The notes below the pieces were generated by a model. It saw nothing but the letters and a program-made list of their open reading frames with translations. It was not told the origin of the DNA and did no database searches. From Nocardiopsis algeriensis (lineage in GTDB: Bacteria > Actinomycetota > Actinomycetes > Streptosporangiales > Streptosporangiaceae), in contig NZ_JACHJO010000001.1 in assembly GCF_014203695.1 (NCBI RefSeq), forward strand, positions 1 through 64,000: 64,000 nt of DNA, in the 5' to 3' direction. Each line of letters opens with the position of its first letter. Positions within the stretch are counted from its first letter, which is position 1. This document shows positions 37,441 to 47,231 of the stretch, piece by piece. Position numbers and translations under genes: made by a program.

Positions 37441-40050
37441 TTGTCCAGTCAAACAGGAGCGGGAGCGCGCTGGACACGCGCGCTGATATCCCTGCTCGTC
37501 ATCCTCGTCGCGTTCGGCGCGGCATGGTTCTTGCCACCGCGCCTGGGTCTCGACCTCAGCGGCGGCACCCAGATCGTCCTGGAGACCCGGGACGGCGACG
37601 ACGGCACCCCGGCCGACGCCGAGAACACCGACAAGGTCGTCGAGGTGCTGCGCCAGCGCATCGACCGCTTCGGCGTGTCCGAGGCGACCATGTCGCGCTC
37701 GGGCGAGAACCGCATCATCGTCGAGCTGCCCGGCGTGCAGGACCCGGCCGAGATCGCGGAGATCATCGGCCAGACCGCGCAGCTGTCCTTCCACCCGGTC
37801 CTCGGCCAGGGCCAGGGCACCGGCCAGGGCGTCCAGGCCCCGGCCGACTACTCCGGCACACCCGCCGACGAGGCGCGGGCCCCGGCCGACGCCGCCGAGG
37901 AGGGCGGGGCCGAGATGAGCGACGAGGAGCTCCAGGCGCTCCTCGACAACATGGGCGGCGGCCAGCCCCAGGGCCAGGGCGGGGGCGTGACCGCGGAGAA
38001 CCCCGAGGACGTCGTCATGACGCTCCCCGACGCCGACGGCACCTACCTGCAGCTCGGCGAGACCGCCATCGAGGGCGACCAGGTCTCGGGTGCCGAGGCC
38101 GTGCTCGACAGCGTCAACCGCGCCCAGTGGACGGTCAACGTCTCCTTCCGCGGCGAGGGCCGCGACCAGTGGGCCGACCTGACCGGCCAGGCGGCCTGCT
38201 ACGAGCTCGGGGACCCGCGCCGCCGCGTGGCCATCGTGCTCGACAACCAGATCATCTCCGCTCCCGAGGTCAACCAGGACGTCGCCTGTGAGACCGGCAT
38301 GGCGGGCGGCCAGACCACCATCACCAGCTCCACCTTCACCAACGAGAGCGCCAACGAGCTGGCCGTCCTGATCGAGGGCGGTTCGCTCCCGCTGCCGGTC
38401 ACCGAGGTCCAGCGCCAGACGGTCGGCCCGACCCTGGGTGCCGAGGCCATCCAGGCCAGTGCCGTCGCCGCCCTGCTGGGCATCGCGTTCACGGCCCTGT
38501 ACATCACCCTGGTCTACCGCCTGGTCGGCCTCCTGGCCTCCCTCGCGCTGGCCTTCTACACGCTGATCTCCTACGGCGCCCTGGTGGCCCTGGGGGCGAC
38601 GCTCACCCTGCCCGGTCTGGCCGGCTTCGTGCTCGCCATCGGCATGGCCATCGACGCCAACGTGCTGATCTTCGAGCGCGCCCGCGAGGAGTACCAGCGC
38701 CAGAAGACCGTCTACGAGGCCAACAAGTCGGCGGGCATGAAGGACGCCGCCGAGGGCGAGAAGACCGGTGGCGCCCTGGCCCGCCGGCGCCGCAGGGCGA
38801 TCCCGCCGAGCCTGGAGAAGGCCTTCGTCGAGGGCGGCAGCAAGGCGTGGAGCGCGGTGCTCGACACCAACGTCACCACGCTCATCGCCGCGGCCCTGCT
38901 GTTCTTCCTGGCCTCGGGCACCGTCCAGGGCTTCGGTGTGACGCTGAGCATCGGTACCCTCGTCTCGATGTTCTCCGCGCTGGTGATCGCGCGCGTGTTC
39001 GTCGAGTGGGCGGTCCGGCGCGCGGTGATCCGCAAGCACCCGGCCGTCAGCGGCCTGGACCGGATCGGTGCCGTCCGCACCTGGCTGGTGCGCAAGAACC
39101 CCGACCTGATGCGCTTCCGCAAGGTGAGCCTGATCGCCGCCGGTGTGATCGCCGCCGCGGCCCTGGCCGCCCCGCTGGTCCAGAACGTCAACCTGGGCGT
39201 GGAGTTCACCGGCGGCCGCGTGCTGGAGTACGAGATCACCGGCGACGAGAGCCTGTCGGTCGACGAGGCCCGCGAGATCGTCTCGCAGGTGGGCTTCCCC
39301 GGCTCCGACACCGCGGTCGTGCAGGAGTCCGGCGACGGCGACCTGTCCGTCCGCACCGGTGAGCTCTCCGACGCCGACGCGGCCGCCGTCACCGAGGCCC
39401 TCGGCGAGGCCACCGGCGGCGCGGAGGTGGTCAGCGACGAGCTGATCGGCCCGAGCATGGGCGACGAGCTGCGCAACCGCGCACTCATCGCGCTGGGCGC
39501 GGCGCTGCTCCTGCAGCTGCTCTACCTGGCGTGGCGCTTCCGCTGGTCGTTCGGTGTCGCCACCATGGCCTCGCTGGCGTTCAACGTCCTGCTGGTGATC
39601 GGCCTGTTCGTCTGGCTGGGCAAGCCGATCGACGGCGTGTTCCTCGCCGCGATCCTGAGTGTGATCGGCTTCAGCGTCAACGACACGGTGGTCGTGCTCG
39701 ACCGCGTCCGCGACGAGTGGGCACGGGACGAGAAGTCCCCGTTCCAGGAGATCACCAACCAGGCGATCCTCCACACGCTGCCGCGTACGGTCAACACCGC
39801 CGTCGGCGCACTGATCATCCTGGGCTTCCTGACCTTCCTCGGCGGGTCCTCGCTCCAGGACTTCTCCATCGCCATGCTGATCGGTCTGACCACCGGCATG
39901 GTGTCGACGGTGTTCGTGGCCGCTCCGCTGGCGATCGTCCTGCAGAAGTGGGACAAGACCCCGCCTCCGCACGTGGTCAAGGAGCGCAAGGCCAAGCAGA
40001 GGATCGCCGCGAAGGCGGCGCGCGAGGCCGACGACGGCGCCGTCGTCTGA
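37441..40050 (+). CDS. secDF: SecDF fusion, protein translocase subunit
   Basis: 869 residues. Uses proton motive force to drive late steps of Sec export. The SecD half begins with GLDLSGGTQIVLET and ends with LGIAFTALYITLVYRL and the conserved IGMAIDANVLIFERAREE. The SecF half begins NLGVEFTGGRVLEYE and contains VIGFSVNDTVVVLDRVRDE. Twelve membrane helices are expected. Residues about 120-185 are a Gln/Gly/Ala-rich insert in the first periplasmic domain. TTG 37441 is favoured by GAGAGG nine bases upstream. Confidence 0.94.
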   Translation: MSSQTGAGARWTRALISLLVILVAFGAAWFLPPRLGLDLSGGTQIVLETRDGDDGTPADAENTDKVVEVLRQRIDRFGVSEATMSRSGENRIIVELPGVQDPAEIAEIIGQTAQLSFHPVLGQGQGTGQGVQAPADYSGTPADEARAPADAAEEGGAEMSDEELQALLDNMGGGQPQGQGGGVTAENPEDVVMTLPDADGTYLQLGETAIEGDQVSGAEAVLDSVNRAQWTVNVSFRGEGRDQWADLTGQAACYELGDPRRRVAIVLDNQIISAPEVNQDVACETGMAGGQTTITSSTFTNESANELAVLIEGGSLPLPVTEVQRQTVGPTLGAEAIQASAVAALLGIAFTALYITLVYRLVGLLASLALAFYTLISYGALVALGATLTLPGLAGFVLAIGMAIDANVLIFERAREEYQRQKTVYEANKSAGMKDAAEGEKTGGALARRRRRAIPPSLEKAFVEGGSKAWSAVLDTNVTTLIAAALLFFLASGTVQGFGVTLSIGTLVSMFSALVIARVFVEWAVRRAVIRKHPAVSGLDRIGAVRTWLVRKNPDLMRFRKVSLIAAGVIAAAALAAPLVQNVNLGVEFTGGRVLEYEITGDESLSVDEAREIVSQVGFPGSDTAVVQESGDGDLSVRTGELSDADAAAVTEALGEATGGAEVVSDELIGPSMGDELRNRALIALGAALLLQLLYLAWRFRWSFGVATMASLAFNVLLVIGLFVWLGKPIDGVFLAAILSVIGFSVNDTVVVLDRVRDEWARDEKSPFQEITNQAILHTLPRTVNTAVGALIILGFLTFLGGSSLQDFSIAMLIGLTTGMVSTVFVAAPLAIVLQKWDKTPPPHVVKERKAKQRIAAKAAREADDGAVV

Positions 40051-40089
40051 CCCGGGCGGTCTCCGCGGCAGCGGTTTCCGTGCGGTGCG

Positions 40090-40128
40090 AAGGGCTCCGG
40101 GGAGCGGTTCACGCTCTCCGGGGCCCTT
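40090..40128. terminator. Convergent terminator between secDF and AIM24 genes
   Basis: Seventeen-base arms (40090-40106, 40112-40128) with two imperfect pairs and a five-base loop. Confidence 0.6.
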
Positions 40129-40135
40129 CCCCGTC

Positions 40136-40798
40136 TCAGGTGCTCGGAGCGGGCTGGGGCGCGCCCTCGGAGGCCTGCACCAGGACGAACCCCTGTCCCT
40201 CGAAGGAGAGCTGGATCGCCTCGCCGCTGCCGCGCCCGATGAGTGCGCCCGCCTTCGCGGTGCGGCGCACCCCGGTCCTCAGGGAGCTGGACCAGGCGAC
40301 CGCGGAGTCGGTGTCGACGAAGGTCGGCTGGTCGATGTCGAGCAGGACGGGGGCTCCGTGGCAGGCGACGGCGATCCGCCCGGTCCCGCTGAACACGGTG
40401 TTGAACAGGCCCCCGGTCATGATCCCGGCGCCCTCGACGCGGTTGATGTCCCAGGACAGGCCCGACTCGAAGGCGAGCACGTTCTCCCCGCTGACGGTGA
40501 TCCGGTCGTTCTCCAGGTCGATGACGTGGACGTCCCACGCGTCGCGGGCCAGGAACACGTCGCCGCGGCCGCTGACCTTCATCAGCGGAAGGCCCTCACC
40601 GGTCAGGGCCTTCTTGAAGAACTTGCCGATGCCGCCGCTGCCCTGGTAGGAGAAGTCCACGTTCCCCTGGTAGGCGATCATGGAGCCCTGGCGGGCGTAG
40701 AACTCCCCGTCGAGTCCCACGCGAAGCATCTTGGAGTTCTGCAGGTGCATGCCCGGCCGGCTGCTCTCGCGTGCCTGTTCGAAGAGTTCGCTGCGCAT
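40136..40798 (-). CDS. AIM24 family protein
   Basis: 220 residues, all-beta fold (FYARQGSMIAYQGNVDFSYQG, GRGDVFLARDAWDVHVIDLE, GLFNTVFSGTGRIAVACHG). Members are found from bacteria to yeast mitochondria, with no defined biochemical role. GGGAAG precedes the ATG. Confidence 0.88.
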   Translation of the reverse strand: MRSELFEQARESSRPGMHLQNSKMLRVGLDGEFYARQGSMIAYQGNVDFSYQGSGGIGKFFKKALTGEGLPLMKVSGRGDVFLARDAWDVHVIDLENDRITVSGENVLAFESGLSWDINRVEGAGIMTGGLFNTVFSGTGRIAVACHGAPVLLDIDQPTFVDTDSAVAWSSSLRTGVRRTAKAGALIGRGSGEAIQLSFEGQGFVLVQASEGAPQPAPST

Positions 40799-40898
40799 GG
40801 GGTTCTTCCCGTCGGTGGAGGTGGTGCGGTCGTCCTCTTGGACGCGGTGCGGGGGCGGAGGTTCCGCCTCCGGGACGTCCCGTGTCCCGGACCCGCTG

Positions 40899-41768
40899 TC
40901 ACTGTGCCCCGGAGATCCCGTGCACCAGGTCGTAGACACGCCGCTTGGGCACACCGGCCTCCCGGGCCACGCGGCCGATGGCCTCCTTGCGCCGCACACC
41001 CTCCTCCTCCAGGGCCGCGACGGCGGCGGCCAGGTCCTCGTCGGAGGCCGCGGCGGCGGCCGGGCGCATCCCCTCGACCACGACGGAGACCTCTCCCTTG
41101 ACGCCCTCGGCCGCCCAGGCGGCCAGCTCGCCGAGCCCGCCCCGGCGCACCTCCTCGTAGGTCTTGGTGAGCTCGCGGCACACCGCGGCCCGGCGGTCGG
41201 CGCCGAAGGCCTCCGCCATCGCGGCGAGGGTGGCGGCGATCCGGTGCGGGCTCTCGAAGAACACCATCGTGCGGCGCTCGCCGGCGAGTTCGGCGAGGTG
41301 GGACGCCAGGCCCTTGCGCGGGGGGAAGCCCTCGAAGCAGAACCGGTCGGTGGGCAGCCCCGAGACCACCAGCGCGGTCGTCACCGCCGACGGGCCGGGG
41401 ATCGCGGTCACCCGGATGCCCTCGTCCGCACAGGCCGCGGCCAGGCGGTAGCCGGGGTCGGAGACGCCGGGCATGCCGGCGTCGGTCACGACGACGACGT
41501 CGCGGCCCTCCCGGAGGTCCTCCAGCAGTTCGTCGGTGCGGCGGCTCTCGTTGGCGTCGTAGTAGGAGACGACGCGGGCGCCCTGCGCGCCTCCGAGCCG
41601 GACTCCCGCGCGGGTGGCGAACTGGCGTAGCCTGCGGGTGTCCTCCGCCGCGATGATCCGGGCCTCCTCCAGAGCGCGCAGGAGCCGGGGCGGCGCGTCC
41701 TCGACGTTGCCGATGGGCAAGCCGGCGAGTGTCAGCGTCCCCTGTACCGTGCCGTTGCCCGCAACCAA
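40899..41768 (-). CDS. rsmI: 16S rRNA 2'-O-ribose C1402 methyltransferase RsmI
   Basis: 289 residues of the tetrapyrrole-methylase fold. Signatures LAGLPIGNVEDAPPRLLRAL, AAEDTRRLRQFA, VVTDAGMPGVSDPGYRLA and FFESPHRIAATL. The C-terminal 50 residues form the RsmI helical domain with GVPKRRVYDLVHGI. Divergent from pmt, an order conserved in Streptomyces. Confidence 0.95.
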   Translation of the reverse strand: MVAGNGTVQGTLTLAGLPIGNVEDAPPRLLRALEEARIIAAEDTRRLRQFATRAGVRLGGAQGARVVSYYDANESRRTDELLEDLREGRDVVVVTDAGMPGVSDPGYRLAAACADEGIRVTAIPGPSAVTTALVVSGLPTDRFCFEGFPPRKGLASHLAELAGERRTMVFFESPHRIAATLAAMAEAFGADRRAAVCRELTKTYEEVRRGGLGELAAWAAEGVKGEVSVVVEGMRPAAAAASDEDLAAAVAALEEEGVRRKEAIGRVAREAGVPKRRVYDLVHGISGAQ

Positions 41769-41881
41769 TGTGATCCCCGCTCCTTCGCGCTACGGTGGCT
41801 CCAGTCACACACCACCCCCGACGTTCTCGTGGCCCGTCCGCAGAGGGACACACCATCTCCGATCCCAACCTACGAGTCGAG

Positions 41882-43531
41882 ATGACCAGCACCGCACTTT
41901 CCTCCGAGGCGGAGGCCGAGACCCCGCCCCAGCACCGACCCTCCACGCTCAGGTCCCGCTTCCTGCCCTCCGACCCCCCGCCCCGGTGGCTGGGCTGGCT
42001 GGGCGCGGCCCTCGTCGCCGCGTTCGCCGGCGCCCTGCGGTTCGTCAATCTCGGGCTGCCCGCGCGGATCTACTTCGACGAGACCTACTACGCCAAGGAC
42101 GCGTACGGCCTCTGGAACTTCGGCCACGAGCGCGAGCCCGTCGAGGAGCCGGTCGAGGCGGACCAGCTGCTGCAGCAGGGCGGCCAGGACATCTTCAGCT
42201 CCCCCGGGGCGGGTGACTTCGTCGTCCATCCACCGGTGGGCAAGTGGATGATCGCCCTGGGCGACTGGCTGTGGTCGGCGCTGTCGCTGGGCACGACGAT
42301 GACCCCGGAGGCGTGGCGGTTCGCCTCGGTCCTGGCCGGGATCGCCTCCGTGTTCATCCTGGTGCGGGTGGCCACGAGGATGACCCGCTCGGTGCTGCTG
42401 GGCTGCACGGCCGGTGTGATCCTGGCCCTGGACGGCCTGCACTTCACGCTGAGCCGCATCGCGATGCTGGACATCTTCCTCACCCTGTGGGTCCTCGCCG
42501 GGTTCGCGTGCCTGGTGGTCGACCGGGACAGGAACCGGGAGCGGCTGGTGCGGCTGGCCGAGGCCGGCCGGGACATGGCCTCCGTCGGCTGGCTGGGCAT
42601 GCGCTGGTGGCGCCTGGCCGCGGGCCTGTGCTTCGGCCTGGCGGCGGGCACCAAGTGGTCGGCCCTCTTCTTCGTCGCGGCGTTCGGCCTTCTCACCGTG
42701 GCGTGGGACTACGGCGCCCGGACCAGCGCGGGTCAGCACCGCCCCTTCTGGCGCTGGCTGGGCCTCGACGCGATCCCGGCGTTCGTGCAGACGGTGGTGG
42801 TCGGCGCGATCGTCTACCTGGCCTCGTGGTCGGGATGGCTGTTCACCGGCGGCGGCTACAACCGCGACCGGTTCGAGGGGGCGCTGCCCGCGTGGGTGCC
42901 GGAGTTCCTGAGCGGGCCGGCCGAGGCGCTGGCGGGCCTGTGGGACTACCACCGCAAGATGATGGACTTCCACGACGGGCTCACCAGCGACCACACCTAC
43001 ATCTCGCAGCCGTGGGAGTGGATCATCATGCGCACCCCCGTGATGTTCCACTACGACGGGCAGGCCGTGGGGTGCGGGAGCGGCAACTGCGTCACCTCGA
43101 TCGTGTCCATCGGCACGCCGGTGGTGTGGTGGCTGTCGATCCTCGCCCTGGTCGTGCTGACCGGCTGGTGGGCGACCTTCCGCGACTGGAGGGCCGGGGC
43201 GGTGCTGCTGGGTGTGGCCGCCGGGTGGCTCCCCTGGTTCGCCTTCCCCGACCGGCCGATGTTCCTCTTCTACGCGCTGCCCTTCCTGCCCTTCCTGGTC
43301 CTGGCGATCGTGCTGATGCTGGGCCTGGTGATGGGTTCGAACGAGGAGGGTCCCCGCTTCGCCCCGTACCGCCGGGCCACGGGCGGTGTCGTCTTCGGGG
43401 TCGTCCTCCTGCTGGTCATCGCGCATTTCGCCTATCTGTACCCGGTGATCTCCGCGTATCCGGTGGACCGGGAGAGCTGGGGGCATCAGCTGTGGTTCGA
43501 CGTGTGGATCTACGGCCGGGACGCGGGGTGA
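41882..43531 (+). CDS. pmt: Protein O-mannosyltransferase (GT39 family)
   Basis: About 549 residues from ATG 41882; GTG 41795 is a longer option but would leave only 26 bases to the divergent rsmI. Polytopic, with the catalytic acidic pair in the first external loop (YFDETYYAKDAYG) and the later motif FPDRPMFLFYALPF. Transfers mannose from polyprenyl phosphate to Ser/Thr of exported proteins. Known in actinobacteria to act on Sec substrates. Confidence 0.92.
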   Translation: MTSTALSSEAEAETPPQHRPSTLRSRFLPSDPPPRWLGWLGAALVAAFAGALRFVNLGLPARIYFDETYYAKDAYGLWNFGHEREPVEEPVEADQLLQQGGQDIFSSPGAGDFVVHPPVGKWMIALGDWLWSALSLGTTMTPEAWRFASVLAGIASVFILVRVATRMTRSVLLGCTAGVILALDGLHFTLSRIAMLDIFLTLWVLAGFACLVVDRDRNRERLVRLAEAGRDMASVGWLGMRWWRLAAGLCFGLAAGTKWSALFFVAAFGLLTVAWDYGARTSAGQHRPFWRWLGLDAIPAFVQTVVVGAIVYLASWSGWLFTGGGYNRDRFEGALPAWVPEFLSGPAEALAGLWDYHRKMMDFHDGLTSDHTYISQPWEWIIMRTPVMFHYDGQAVGCGSGNCVTSIVSIGTPVVWWLSILALVVLTGWWATFRDWRAGAVLLGVAAGWLPWFAFPDRPMFLFYALPFLPFLVLAIVLMLGLVMGSNEEGPRFAPYRRATGGVVFGVVLLLVIAHFAYLYPVISAYPVDRESWGHQLWFDVWIYGRDAG

Positions 43532-43822
43532 CTCCTGTTTTCCGCGATTTCCCATTAGTGGTACAGCAGCCGGAAATCAACCGTTTCGAGTAGCCGAAAC
43601 AGGACAGGCGGAAACGGAGGATTTCCCTTCCCGAAGCCTCGGCAGGGGACTGCCCTCCCTGGTACTGTCTGCAACTGGTTGCTGTTGTAGTTTCCATGGA
43701 TGCCCCAGGCGCCTCGCGGAACTTCACGTGGGCGCTTGACGGGGGGATGACTCATCGACTCGGCGCCCGGCGACCCGGGGCCAGCAGGGTGCGGCCCCGC
43801 CGTAGTCCCCAAGGGAGAGCAC

Positions 43823-44026
43823 ATGGCTCAGGGCACCGTGAAGTGGTTCAACTCTGAAAAGGGTTTCGGGTTCATCGCCGTCGAGGGCGGCCAGCCCGAC
43901 GTGTTCGTCCACTACTCGGCGATCACGGGCACCGGCTTCCGGAACCTGGAAGAGGACCAGCGCGTCGAGTTCGACATCATCCAGGGCCCCAAGGGCCCGC
44001 AGGCGGCGGACGTCCGCACCATCTGA
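43823..44026 (+). CDS. Cold-shock protein (CspA family)
   Basis: 67 residues, one OB-fold with both nucleic-acid-binding motifs, [11 protein letters not shown] (RNP1) and DVFVHYSAI (RNP2). AAGGGAGAG precedes the ATG. An upstream untranslated region of up to about 140 bases containing GCAAC-TG-GTTGC fits the long leaders of cold-shock genes. Preceding 290 bases hold no other gene. Confidence 0.96.
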   Translation: MAQGTVKWFNSEKGFGFIAVEGGQPDVFVHYSAITGTGFRNLEEDQRVEFDIIQGPKGPQAADVRTI

Positions 44027-44245
44027 TCGCCTCCTGACCCGTCCTCCCGTGCGGTACCGAGCCGCCGGGGACGGTCAGCGGGGCATCGCGCACACCGTCG
44101 CCACGTGCGTTTCCCAGCCCTCCGCCTCCGGGTGGGGGGCTGGCCGCGTGTGATACCGGGGTGTGATCCGGACACGGTTACACAAGCGTGCCGATACCGG
44201 TTAACCTGCTGGGAGCCGGTCGGTCCACGAAGAACGAGGTCGCGC

Positions 44246-44554
44246 ATGTTCAACATCAGCGGAGGAGAGTTCGTTGTACTCCTCCTGCTCGCGCTCCTGA
44301 TCTTCGGTCCGGACCAACTGCCCAAGGCGGCTCAGCAGATCGGCCGTGTCCTGCGGCAGCTGCGGACCATGGCCAACTCCGCCTCCAACGACATCAAGCA
44401 GGGACTCGGCCCCGAGTTCAAGGACTTCGACGTCCAGGACCTCAACCCGAAGCGGTTCGTGCAGAAGCACTTCTGGGAGGAACCGGAGCCGGATCAGCGG
44501 CCGGCGGTCAGGCTGAACGGCAAGCGTCCGCCCTTCGACGACGAGGCCACCTGA
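44246..44554 (+). CDS. tatB: Twin-arginine translocase subunit TatB
   Basis: 102 residues. One membrane helix near the N-terminus (FVVLLLLALLIFGPDQLP), an amphipathic helix after the FGP hinge and an acidic tail. Glu8 within MFNISGGEF is characteristic of TatB rather than TatA, and DLNPKRFVQKHFWEE resembles Streptomyces TatB. Works with TatC to receive folded substrates. Confidence 0.85.
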   Translation: MFNISGGEFVVLLLLALLIFGPDQLPKAAQQIGRVLRQLRTMANSASNDIKQGLGPEFKDFDVQDLNPKRFVQKHFWEEPEPDQRPAVRLNGKRPPFDDEAT

Positions 44555-44578
44555 CCGCACCGCTGCCGATGGACGGGG

Positions 44579-45118
44579 TCACCCGGCCAGCGCCAGGACG
44601 AACAGGGCGAGGCCGAGCAGGACCACCGCCGCGGTGATGATCGCCGGAGAACCGACCCACAGGATGAGGATCTCCGCCGCCGCGGCGCCGCCCAGGGCCG
44701 CGGCCGCCCACGGCCAGCGCGGTGCCGGACTCCAGCCGTTGCTCTTTTCCCGCCGCACGGCGACCGCGAACGCGAGCGCGGTCAGCAGCCAGAACACCAG
44801 ATGGGCGAGGGCTCTCACGGAGGGTTCGACGTAGTCGGCCATACCGCCGACCACCATCACGTGCAGGACGGCCACGCAGGCCAGGCGCCAGGGGCCGCCG
44901 CGGCCGCGTTCGGCCCGGACGACGCGCAGGCGGGCCGGCGTGGTGCGCCGGAAGCGGTCCGCCACCGCCGGCGGAGTCTTCTCGGCCGCCTCCGCCCCGC
45001 CCTCCGGCGGGGGATCGAAGCGGGGTCGGGGGTCTGACGGCGGCGGCTCGTACCCTCCGACCGGCTCGGGTTCCTCGGGGTACTGGTATCCGCCGGGGTG
45101 CTGGGGGGTGTCGGTCAC
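44579..45118 (-). CDS. Hypothetical membrane protein with Pro-rich N-terminus
   Basis: 179 residues from GTG 45118 with AAGGGG upstream. Residues 1-60 are Pro/Glu-rich and soluble; four hydrophobic helices follow (from LACVAVLHVMVVGGM to the C-terminus). No family recognised. Convergent with tatB. Confidence 0.65.
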   Translation of the reverse strand: MTDTPQHPGGYQYPEEPEPVGGYEPPPSDPRPRFDPPPEGGAEAAEKTPPAVADRFRRTTPARLRVVRAERGRGGPWRLACVAVLHVMVVGGMADYVEPSVRALAHLVFWLLTALAFAVAVRREKSNGWSPAPRWPWAAAALGGAAAAEILILWVGSPAIITAAVVLLGLALFVLALAG

Positions 45119-46084
45119 GCCCGCCCCTTCACGGTCGGCACGGCCCGGCCCGGACGGGCCGGAGAACTGGTGTAGGTTCCCTACCCCCCGCGCGCCGGGG
45201 TCCAACCCGCGGCAACCGGTCCGTGCGCAGGGGCCCACCCGGACCGCGGCGGCCGGGAAAGCGGACGCCGGGCCTGTCCGGGCGGGCTCCTGCGGAGCAG
45301 GCTGCTACAGCCAGCTCCACCCGTTGTCACGGGCAGGCGAGGTGTGCTCGGTCATGGCAGATCAACCTTTCATGTCGCTTTCGGCCCATTCCCGGACAAC
45401 GATGACCCAGCGGGTACACCGCCACAAGACCCCGAACCCGAAAACGGCAGTCTCCGGGCCGCGGTACCGGCAAGGGAGTCCACGGGTCTGTCCAGGCGAT
45501 GCCAGGGGAGGGCATTGCCGCAGTTCAGAGAAGTTCCCTTTTTTCAAACCGAAACACATGGAACTTGCTGACCTGCAAAGACATGCGAAGCTCCCGGCAA
45601 AAACCGAGCCCCTCCCGCGACGGAGGGTGACCGGCCCGCCATTGCCCCGACGGAGCGGTGGCGGACCCGGGAAAGGCGCGGGCCGGAAATCAGGAAGACG
45701 CATGTCCTGATACCGGCAACGACATGATCGGAAGGCGGAGGCGAATGGTTCGCACACCACCGCACCCTTGTGCAACGTCCCGCAGCGCCGTCACTCTCCG
45801 CAACACCGGAACGCACGCGAAAAGTGTTCTCCCCGGCTCTTTTCCTGCCTCTGGGGACGCTTTTCGGTCAGCCTCGAAAAGGAATAACTTATCCGCCCCT
45901 CGGGAGGAGTATCCTAGGCGGGCCGGCCCTCCCGCGACAGGGAATAGCCGCTTCGCCGGTGACACTCGAGGCTCCGGTCCGGACACGACGACCCCGCCGC
46001 AGGGGATAGGACACCTCCCGGACGGGCCCGGGGCCGCGCTCCGGCGCGGCCCCGACTCCTCGTGTCCGCGCCCCGGACACGGCG
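45119..46084. other. Gene-free stretch of about 970 bases
   Basis: No ORF has convincing coding character on either strand and several frames have scattered stops and mixed third positions. Lower GC between 45520 and 45900 than in neighbours. A perfect 10-bp hairpin with TCCG loop (46030-46053) stands near the right end. Common structured RNAs (RNase P RNA, tmRNA, signal recognition particle RNA) were looked for by eye and not found. Confidence 0.5.
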
Positions 46085-46115
46085 GAGGGCCCGTGTCCAG
46101 TGGACACGGGCCCTC
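46085..46115 (-). terminator. Terminator of tRNA-Ala
   Basis: Perfect 14-base arms (46085-46098, 46102-46115) and a three-base loop, ten bases past the 3' end of the tRNA on the minus strand. Confidence 0.8.
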
Positions 46116-46125
46116 TCTTCTTCTG

Positions 46126-46199
46126 TGGAGCTATGGGGATTTGAACCCCAGACCCCCTCGATGCGAACGAGGTGCGCTACCGGACTGCGCCATAGCCCC
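46126..46199 (-). tRNA. tRNA-Ala (CGC anticodon)
   Basis: A 74-base cloverleaf: acceptor GGGGCTA pairs with TAGCTCC and includes the G3-U70 wobble that identifies alanine tRNAs. Anticodon stem CCTCG/CGAGG with loop TTCGCAT. T-arm GGGGTTCAAATCCCC. Discriminator A; CCA is not encoded. Confidence 0.95.
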
Positions 46200-46258
46200 G
46201 AAGACGAGAACAACATTATCAGGAAACCGGGAGTGCTCCGAACGGGCCCGCGCCCGGG

Positions 46259-46846
46259 TCAGTCCCCCGCCGCCCGGAGCCGGGCGTCCGCGTACTGGTC
46301 GTACACCTGACTGCGCCGTTCCCGGAGCGCGATCACCTCGGCCTCGCGCTCGGCGTCGCGCCGCCGCTCCTCGGCCTCCCTGCGCGCCTTGAGCGCCGCC
46401 CGGCGCCGGGCCCGCAGCGCCGCCTCACGGCGCTCGGCGTCGGCCTTGGCCGCCTCGCGCAGGAGGATCAGGTGGCCCGACAGCAGCAGGACCGGCGGGG
46501 CGATCACCCACCAGGGCCCCAGACCGAGTGCCACGGCGGCGACCGTGCCGACGGTGAGCAGGACCAGCGTCGAGGTGCGGCGGCGCCTGCGGGCGATCAC
46601 GCGGGCGCGCGGCTCCCGGGCGGGGAGCGGTGCGCCCCGGTCCTCCTCGCCTTCGTCGTGCTCCTCCGGAGAGCCCTCCTCAGGAGCGCTCTCGGCCTCG
46701 CCGGCGGACTGCTCGGGAGCCTCCTCGGCCTCGCGGCGCGGTTCCTCGTGGACCGGCTCCACGGGGTCCCTCCGCAGCAGCATCGGCACGAGGACGATGA
46801 GCCACACCACCACGATGGCCAGGTACAGAGGAGAGCTGCTCATCAC
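46259..46846 (-). CDS. sepX: Divisome membrane protein SepX/GlpR
   Basis: 195 residues. N-terminal helix with the family start SPLYLAIVVVWLIVLVPMLL-RR, an acidic linker, two more hydrophobic helices (residues 92-128) and a long charged coiled C-terminus (RREAALRARRRAALKARREA). In Streptomyces SepX and in corynebacteria GlpR are membrane proteins for septation and polar growth; GlpR is the receptor of the gephyrin-like protein Glp. Here glp lies four genes upstream, preserving the pair. Start taken at 46846; the next codon is also ATG. Confidence 0.85.
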   Translation of the reverse strand: MMSSSPLYLAIVVVWLIVLVPMLLRRDPVEPVHEEPRREAEEAPEQSAGEAESAPEEGSPEEHDEGEEDRGAPLPAREPRARVIARRRRRTSTLVLLTVGTVAAVALGLGPWWVIAPPVLLLSGHLILLREAAKADAERREAALRARRRAALKARREAEERRRDAEREAEVIALRERRSQVYDQYADARLRAAGD

Positions 46847-47231
46847 CCCTCCTCACGATGACGGCCACTGAACGTTGTCCGACACTTCGTCGACACCGCC
46901 TCGCGCGGCACCTTCCCGAAGGAAGGCATCCGCCCGGAGAAGCCGGTTCCCGGCCTCTGCCGGGGGCCGGGTGATTCCCCGGAGCCATATCCGCACGCTG
47001 CCCGCATCGTCAATGCGCCTATGTTCCGCACGGTACGACCCCGTGTCCATAAATGCGCCACATTCTGGCCGGAGTGTCGCAAGATTGTGGACCTTCAGTT
47101 TCGACGGGATCGATCGGGCGACTGTTAGCGCAGGTCAATGGTTGATTGCGCAGCGCATCAGCAATTCAACGCAAAGTAATGAAGCAATGTCACTAAAGAG
47201 GGTTTAAGTTCTCGCCGCAACCGTGATCGTG
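46847..47231. other. AT-rich region upstream of sepX
   Basis: No gene seen. Bases 46990-47215 are markedly AT-rich for this genome and probably hold the sepX promoter. A GC-rich hairpin CCCGGC-CTCT-GCCGGG lies near 46950-46970. Confidence 0.45.

Noticed and set aside
45658..46392. A 244-codon plus-strand frame spanning the tRNA-Ala gene
   Set aside because: It runs through the tRNA, its terminator and the 3' end of sepX and lacks coding character.
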